Source: Grifola frondosa (Eukaryota; Basidiomycota; Agaricomycetes; Polyporales; Grifolaceae). From it: a stretch of 64,000 nt of DNA. The DNA lies in NCBI GenBank assembly GCA_001683735.1, contig LUGG01000038.1:1-64000 (forward strand). The letters run 5' to 3'. A model generated the notes under the pieces. It was not told the DNA's origin. It saw only the letters and a program-made list of their open reading frames with translations, and ran no database searches. Every line of letters begins with the position of its first letter. Within the stretch, counting starts at the first letter, position 1. Shown here piece by piece: positions 58,411-64,000 of this stretch. The translations under genes and the position numbers were made by a program.

Positions 58411-61400
58411 ATGTCTATATCATCTCGTCACTCTTCCCATACGCCTTCTTCCTCAGATCCTTCCGAACTCTATTCGCGGCGACGACGTTCGAGTACCGAG
58501 CGGCATAGGCGCCAAGATCTCAACCCCGTCCCTCAAAGCGTAAGCGCACAGCTATCGTCAGATGAGTCGCCCAATCCTGGTAACTCATTGTCGCAGTCAG
58601 TGAGCAGCGTGCGGCACGCTCGTCTGCGATCACGTTCTCCCCCGCGCGGCATCCTTCGCCAGCCGCCACCCATCCGTCCCACTTTCCTTGCTTCCGCTTC
58701 ACCTACCCCGAGCGTGCCTGCCACATATTCTCCTCGAAGGGAGACACGACTAGATGCTTCGCTCGCATCTCCCACAGGCGACACTGGTCGCCCGCGCGAA
58801 CGATACGTATCGATCCCGCTATCTGCTTCGCATCCCTCCCTCTCCGCGCACTCTCTGTTTCGAAGATAGGCACGCTCGCTATCCCTGCGGTCGACACGGA
58901 CTCGGACCGACTTGCGCGCGCATGCGGACAGGGGCCGATGATCGAGTTCGGTTCGGTCACTCCCCGAATTTAGCGGGGCGGATGCATCGCCGCCCCGCGC
59001 AGAGCGGTGCCAGGGCTCGGATGGGCGCGGTCGCTTGAATGACTTGCGCGCAGGCAATGCACAGCCTGCAGGCTTCCTTCCCTCCTCGCAGTCGGTGCCT
59101 ACTATGAATTCGCATTCGCAGTCTCACCGCCGCTCGGTCTCAGTCCGCGTTCCACGGTCCGCCACCCCCAGTCGTGTCTCGGCCCCGCCATCAGTCGCAG
59201 CCAGCCCGTGCGCCGGATTTCACACCGCAAGACCCTCGCGAGGTGCTGAAGTCACTGAGAAGGGTGTTAAGGGGAGAGGGGAAGCGGCTCGAGGATCGTG
59301 TCGATGTGGAGGAGATCATGGAGGCGTTGAGAAAGCAGAGTTCGGGAGAGGAGCAACAGCAGAAGCAGCGGAAGTGCCGTGAGTTGTCAATTTTCTCTTC
59401 TATTTGACTGGAGACACTGATGGCTTGTCCCTTCAGACGCCTTCGGCGTGCCCGTAGATGAATCTGTGAGATGCTCGTCGGTAAGGACTACTCTGGGAGG
59501 GTACCAGCACGATCTACCCCTCGTTGTGTATGCGTGTGTCGAAGAATTGTCGCGCACAGGTATTTATCCATCCTTCTGCAATGCGCTTCCGGTCTCTAAG
59601 AGACATTACAGGCATATATCAGAGCGGCCTCTTCCGCGACCTGCCCAACCGTCCGCACCTCTTCGATCTCGTGCATGCTTTCGACCGTGCTTGTTCCACT
59701 CCCCCCGTTCTGTCGGAATCTACCAGCTCTCCTTTGTCCTTGTCCTCAAGCTCCTCGACCTCTTCTTCCCAGCGCTCTCTCCACAAAGAGACCATGCCTA
59801 ACATATGCGCCCTTCTCACCACTTACTTAGCCGCGCTCCCCGAACCTCTCGTCGACCGTCACCTCTACAGCGCCCTGCTTCATTGGTGCGTCAAGCCGAC
59901 CCTCGTGCGTGAGGAGGAACGGCGCGCAGAGGAGGTTGCACAGGAGATGGAGGGCAACACATCCCCACAATCCTCTTTTGGAGGATGGCGTAAACGCGCG
60001 CGGTCGGAACCGCCCCACCTGAAACACGCAGATGAGCTAGATCCCGACAGCAAAGAGCAGCAGCTCGAGCAAGCACAGATCGTCATCGCGCAGCACCTGC
60101 TCCGCCTCCTCCCGCGCGCGAACTGCTCGCTCCTGGCCTACCTGCTCGCATTCTTCATGGAGCTCCCGCTCTGCCCGACAACGGGATCACGTTCGAGGAC
60201 GTGGCGCGGATGTTCGGCCGCGGGCTCCTCGGCGGCGCGGGCGCGGAGAAAGTGGAGCAGGTCATGGTGTGGCTTTTGAGCCGGTGGGGGAGCATCCTCG
60301 ATGGGCTGTTCGACGGCACCGAAGGGGGAGAGAGTAGCGTTGAGCGAGAAGCGCGAGAGCGGACGGTCGAGCGGGCTGACAAAAACGCTGAACGCAGCCA
60401 GGAGAGGCGGCGGGCATCTCTCCCTGCGAAGGCGATTCCCATCAGGCCAGAGCCGCAGATTTGGAATCCTTCCTTCTCGGAGAGCGAGGCAACTCCGAAG
60501 CAGCGCGATACGCTTTCTTGGACACAGCTCGAGGACGGTTTTCCGACGTCTAGCACTCGGCCGTATTCTTTGTCTGTGTCTTCGGACGAGTCGTCCTTGA
60601 CGTTTGCCTCAAGCAGTGATACAGGGGATTCGCCTGTGATCACGCCTTTCGGCGATTATGAGCAATTGGACGAGAAAGGGAGAATGTCTCTAGCGTGGAT
60701 CAAAGTTATAGATTCTTGCCTATCGTTCAGGAGCTCGAGGCTTTCCAATTGCCGCCCTATGAGAAGATGGAGGTCGCGGTTTCGCTCCCAGAGAATGGTC
60801 CGTGGTTATTCACCTCGCGCTCCACGGGATGCTAACTATCATTCAGATGAGCGAGATTTGTTGCCTTCGGATCGTCTCTTCAGAATGAGCTACGTAGATT
60901 TTGGGAGCGACACAGGCAGTCTCTACTCAACTGGTGTGTGCATACCCAATTTTTCCCACGAATACGACACTCAAATTTTGCAGATGTAGATGAGAGGTGT
61001 GCGTCGCGCAATGGAGCGGGTTCAGCGAGCCCCGCATCCGATGAGCGCGCTGTGGCATCTGGGGAGCTGTCTCCACAGACAGAGTCAGAGCCGCATGCTC
61101 TTCCATCGGACCTGGACACATCCAATCGCGAGCTTGCTCTCGCGCGGCAGCGAATATTAGAGCTGGAACATGAACTCCGGGCGATTCGGAGCAGCAGAGC
61201 CCTCTCGCGAGCTCCCGGAGAATCACCCATATCGATGGACGCTTCTCCGAATTCTCATCCTCGAGTCGTAGAGAGCGTAGACCCTCTCGACCGCGGGTCT
61301 CTTCCTCAGAAGCATGCAGGTTGGGTGGAGCCAAATGTGGATCTTTTGAAGAAGAAGTTGGTGGCGGCGGTTAGTGAGCGGGACGACGCGAGACGACTTT

Positions 61401-61444
61401 TGACTGATTTCAAACAGGTTATTGATGGGGCTCTCGACGGTTAA
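58411..61444 (+). CDS. RhoGAP-domain protein with C-terminal coiled coil
   Basis: ATG 58411 opens a Ser/Arg/Pro-rich region (SRHSSHTPSSSDPSELYSRR). After a predicted helix (DPREVLKSLRRVLRG) and an intron (59379-59436), the RhoGAP domain starts FGVPVDES, DLPLVVYACVEEL, then across intron 59560-59611 TGIYQSGLFRDLP, with the Arg expected to act as the catalytic finger. MPNICALLTTYLAALPEPLV and CSLLAYLLAFFMELPLC complete the domain. RhoGAPs speed GTP hydrolysis by Rho/Cdc42 GTPases that control polarity and actin. A Ser-rich linker, introns 60798-60846 and 60934-60983, and a coiled coil (ALARQRILELEHELRAI) follow, with the stop at 61444. Frame corrections are needed at 60174-60176 and 60719-60720, and several between 58860 and 59215, so the N-terminal model is uncertain. 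Confidence 0.85.
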
Positions 61445-62369
61445 CACCTTATGGGCGATTTATTTCTTTGTATGTGTGCGCGCTGTATTTGTAGTTAATA
61501 CATGGTCTCTCCGGTGTCGCTGGAGTAATATCGACAATAGATTTTCTGCTCCATTGACGGTGGTATTGATTCGACAAAGCCGCCTAGAGGGTTACTCCTT
61601 CGGTTCGGGGCTAGTTGTACGCAAGCTTAAGCACGCCGGACGGCCTTCTCGTGGCTCCCTTGTCCATTCGGTTTGGTGCGTCGTAGCGACTGACACTTTA
61701 TTATAATAGTCGTGGTTATCTCTCCTCCTCTGTTCACCACCGCGATAACACAGTCCACGCGAACCGTCTCGTCTACGGTGTGAGTGCGCTGCCTAGTTCA
61801 GCCTATAATTTTTGACTTTCGCTGCTCGCACTGGTAACCAAAGTTTCATCAATGGCACTGGGCGACCTGAGCTCGAACACGTAATTCAACGTGTCTTTAT
61901 CTCACCTCAGCGCGGCAGCTTCCCACTATTATGCATTATTGTCGAAGTAATGGCTATCTCCTCAATGATATCGATCAAAGATCTGTAGCAAATAGAACGC
62001 GACGATCATTAGCCGCACGGCTGCATCGTAGACATGTTGGACGGTGGCAACTTTGCCGCGAAAACATGTTCGATTAACACGGTTCAAAATCGTATAGTGA
62101 GCGCAAAAGCTATGTTTAACACGTTAACAAAGTAATAATGAGTTTGAGTCGCAAAAGATGAGCACGAGTCATGCACGCTGAAATAAAATTTTATGCGCTA
62201 TTTACGAATGCTCAACGTTTGCTGGTCCAAAATTAATTTCACGACAACGAAGACGTATAGATTTGCCAGAAATGGTATTTACAAACAAAACGAGATGATA
62301 TGCAATGATGATTTCACAAAAGCTAATTCTGCACGGCCATTCTTAATCATAAACGAACAATTCCAAACC
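61445..62369. other. Intergenic interval; right part is third-copy 3' flank
   Basis: No gene is seen. From about 62110 the sequence matches 27750-27953, marking the left edge of the third Thr-rich block. Confidence 0.5.
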
Positions 62370-62844
62370 CTAACGACGGCCAGGAAGGCGCGGGTTCACG
62401 GTAGTGGTAGGCCCGTCAACGGTGAAAGTAGTAGTCTTCGTCGACGTCGTGGATCTCGTGGAGGTCGTCGACGTGGTCGTCGAGGAGGTGGCAGTCTTCG
62501 TCGTCGTCGTCGTGTCGGTGATAGTGAACGAATCCGTCTTGGTGGTCGTGGTAGTAGTGGTGGTTAAGATGTCATTGGCCCGCGCATTAAGGCCGCGCGG
62601 GTGAAGCGGGGTCCTTGTGACCATCTCGGTGACGGTGGCAGTGGCCGTCGGCTGACCATCCTCGGTGAAAGTGGTTGTGACACAGGTGTCGCCTGGGTAG
62701 CCCGGGTAGCCAGGGTAAGGCGGGTAGTCTGTAATAATGTTAAGTATGCGCGTAGTGACGTCGAGGCAGCGACATACCCTGTGCGCCGACGCAAGCGGCA
62801 AGAACGAGTCCGAACAATGCAGCGGTCTGGGTGTTGAAAAGCAT
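62370..62844 (-). CDS. Secreted Thr-rich protein, family A, copy 3
   Basis: Exon 1 (62844-62778) encodes the signal peptide MLFNTQTAALFG... ACVGAQ. The intron is 62729-62777 and exon 2 is 62728-62370. The frame is intact, with DYPPYPGYPGYPGDTCVTT, LHPRGLNARAND, the Thr/Ser tract and the end VNPRLPGRR (about 142 residues). It keeps the CCCC run that is CCC in copy 2. A TATATA box is at 62962-62967. It is expected to be secreted and O-glycosylated; the function is unknown. Confidence 0.83.
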
Positions 62845-63970
62845 AGTGAAAATGATGTACGTGTGCTTAAGCGAAGAGAACCGTAGACGGATGAGTGGGT
62901 GGGTGAGTGAGTAGGATGACTTGAGGCTCGATGAGGTCTTGGTAGAGAACACGGCGGCCCTTATATACCTTCCAGGACCGCGGACGATGCCTCGTTAACC
63001 ACACCGCGGTGAGCACCGAAGGGAATGACGAGCCTCAGATGGATATGGTCTGCATCGGAATACGGACTCGGGCGGGTTGAGCGGCAGCGGATACAACACT
63101 CTCTCCGCGCGAGCGCCGTGGACACTTGCTCGTCCATGGATCTTGGCTGAGTACAGAGATCAGTGACGTACATTGCGCGCAGCAGGCCACTAGCTGTGGT
63201 CCTAGGGCGTGCACAAGCTGTAAGTTGCTTCGGTCATAATTGATATACTTCCGCAGCGGAACCAAATAATTATCGGCGATCGGATGGTGAGGATTTTCGT
63301 CGAAAGTCCGCGGTAGGCAATGAAAATCATGGGCACTGGAGGGCCGAGGCATTCAAAGCGAGGCGAGAGTTAGACAGTCTGAACTTGAACGGAGCGTAGT
63401 ACCACAGCGTAGCACCATTACGCTCCGTTCAAGTTCAAACTGCCCATGCATACAGTCAACCGCGGTGGTTATCGGTAAACGACAGTAACTTTCGCCCTCG
63501 GCGGAAATCAAAGCGGCTAACGTCTGAAATCCCGACATCAAGCGAATCACCGTGCATGTATACCAATGGCCTCAACGTCCAACATGCTTCACACCATCTC
63601 TCCTGCCCATGCGCGCCGCGGCACGAACTCGTAGATGTCAACCGCCGCGGAGGCAAATCGCCTCGCACCGAATGACGCCAAGCATCGAGGCGAGGATCAG
63701 CGTCGAGATTCCCGCCATCCGCCGTCCCGCCCGCCTATGTATCCGCGCATTCCGAGATCCACCCAACCGCGCACCACCGCGGAGGCCGAACTGCCCACTG
63801 TCGTCATTGGCGCACCTCATCGCACATACGCTAGAGCCACCGCTCATCGTCAGCGAGCGTCCAGAATCGTATATATAGCCACGCGCACCTTCAAGCTTTC
63901 TCCACCAGGCCTTCGCTCCTCCCATCACACGCCCTCTCGCCGCATTTAATTCATTCGCAACCTCTCCACC
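62845..63970. promoter_or_regulatory. Shared promoter of the Thr-rich pair, copy 3, with perfect hairpin
   Basis: 1126 bp, TATA boxes at 62962-62967 and 63870-63877. The central inverted repeat is perfect over 19 bp: arms 63380-63398 (TGAACTTGAACGGAGCGTA) and 63419-63437, loop 20 nt. Weaker inverted similarity (CGAGGCGAGAGTT against AACTTTCGCCCTCG near 63487) extends it outward. Confidence 0.65.
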
Positions 63971-64000
63971 ATGTTCGTCAACGCAAAGATCATCTCTCTC
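63971..64000 (+). CDS. Secreted Thr-rich protein, family B, copy 3 (5' end only)
   Basis: The first ten codons (MFVNAKIISL) match copies 1 and 2. The gene continues beyond the window. A TATATATA box lies about 95 bp upstream. Confidence 0.8.
   Translation, partial: MFVNAKIISL

Larger units (their letters stand above)
62110..64000. repeat. Third copy of the Thr-rich divergent block (runs off right edge)
   Basis: This block is in the same orientation as copy 1 and opposite to copy 2. It contains family A (minus), shared promoter and the start of family B (plus). In the promoter it is closer to copy 2 than to copy 1. The window ends inside exon 1 of the family B gene. Confidence 0.87.

Noticed and set aside
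58533..59057. 174-residue minus-strand open frame
   Set aside because: It is antisense to the Ser/Arg-rich N-terminal part of the RhoGAP gene; composition only.
1..64000. CRISPR arrays, rRNA genes, canonical tRNA genes
   Set aside because: None seen. The genome is eukaryotic, and only one weak tRNA-like sequence (32299-32400) was found.

Overview
This window looks like nuclear DNA of an agaricomycete (mushroom-forming) fungus. Genes are cut by many short GT-AG introns of 44-75 nt. The protein set is typical of basidiomycetes: an adenylate-forming (A-T-R) reductase beside a non-reducing PKS, a GMC oxidoreductase, an F-box protein, a fungal bestrophin-like channel, and Thr-rich secreted proteins. 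Gene models were built by hand from splice signals and reading-frame continuity. Family names come from motif recognition; no search was run.

Layout. 1-5.8 kb and 10.4-16.8 kb are two copies of one segment. Each holds a tract without genes, the same 5' stump of a non-reducing polyketide synthase (minus strand) and the long upstream region of that PKS. In copy A this region is followed by a ~350-bp tandem duplication, and a ~1-kb terminal-inverted-repeat element sits in the first unit. In copy B the upstream region leads into a full adenylate-forming reductase (16.9-20.4 kb), followed by a flavin monooxygenase (21.4-24.1 kb). Together they resemble the remains of a biosynthetic cluster: a PKS (now only a stump), a reductase able to activate and reduce a carboxylic acid, and a Baeyer-Villiger-type oxygenase.

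24.4-30.5 kb holds an F-box gene, a short coiled-coil gene and a divergent pair of Thr-rich secreted-protein genes. Much of this block recurs inverted at about 50.0-54.0 kb with a broken F-box copy, and the secreted pair recurs a third time at 62.1-64.0 kb, running off the edge. The 19.5 kb between the inverted copies carries a class V aminotransferase/cysteine desulfurase-like gene, a GMC oxidoreductase, decayed repeated tracts, a Pro/Ser-rich gene, an unrecognised acidic-tailed gene and a bestrophin-like gene. 54.1-61.4 kb adds a small hypothetical gene, a GPI-anchored-type Thr/Ser-rich protein and a RhoGAP gene.

A caution covers the whole window. At least 14 places in otherwise convincing genes show a one-base frameshift, almost all at short homopolymers and mostly as a missing base. 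Three can be checked against intact paralogues inside the window. Assembly or read error is the simplest reading, so 'pseudogene' labels are kept for genes that are structurally truncated.
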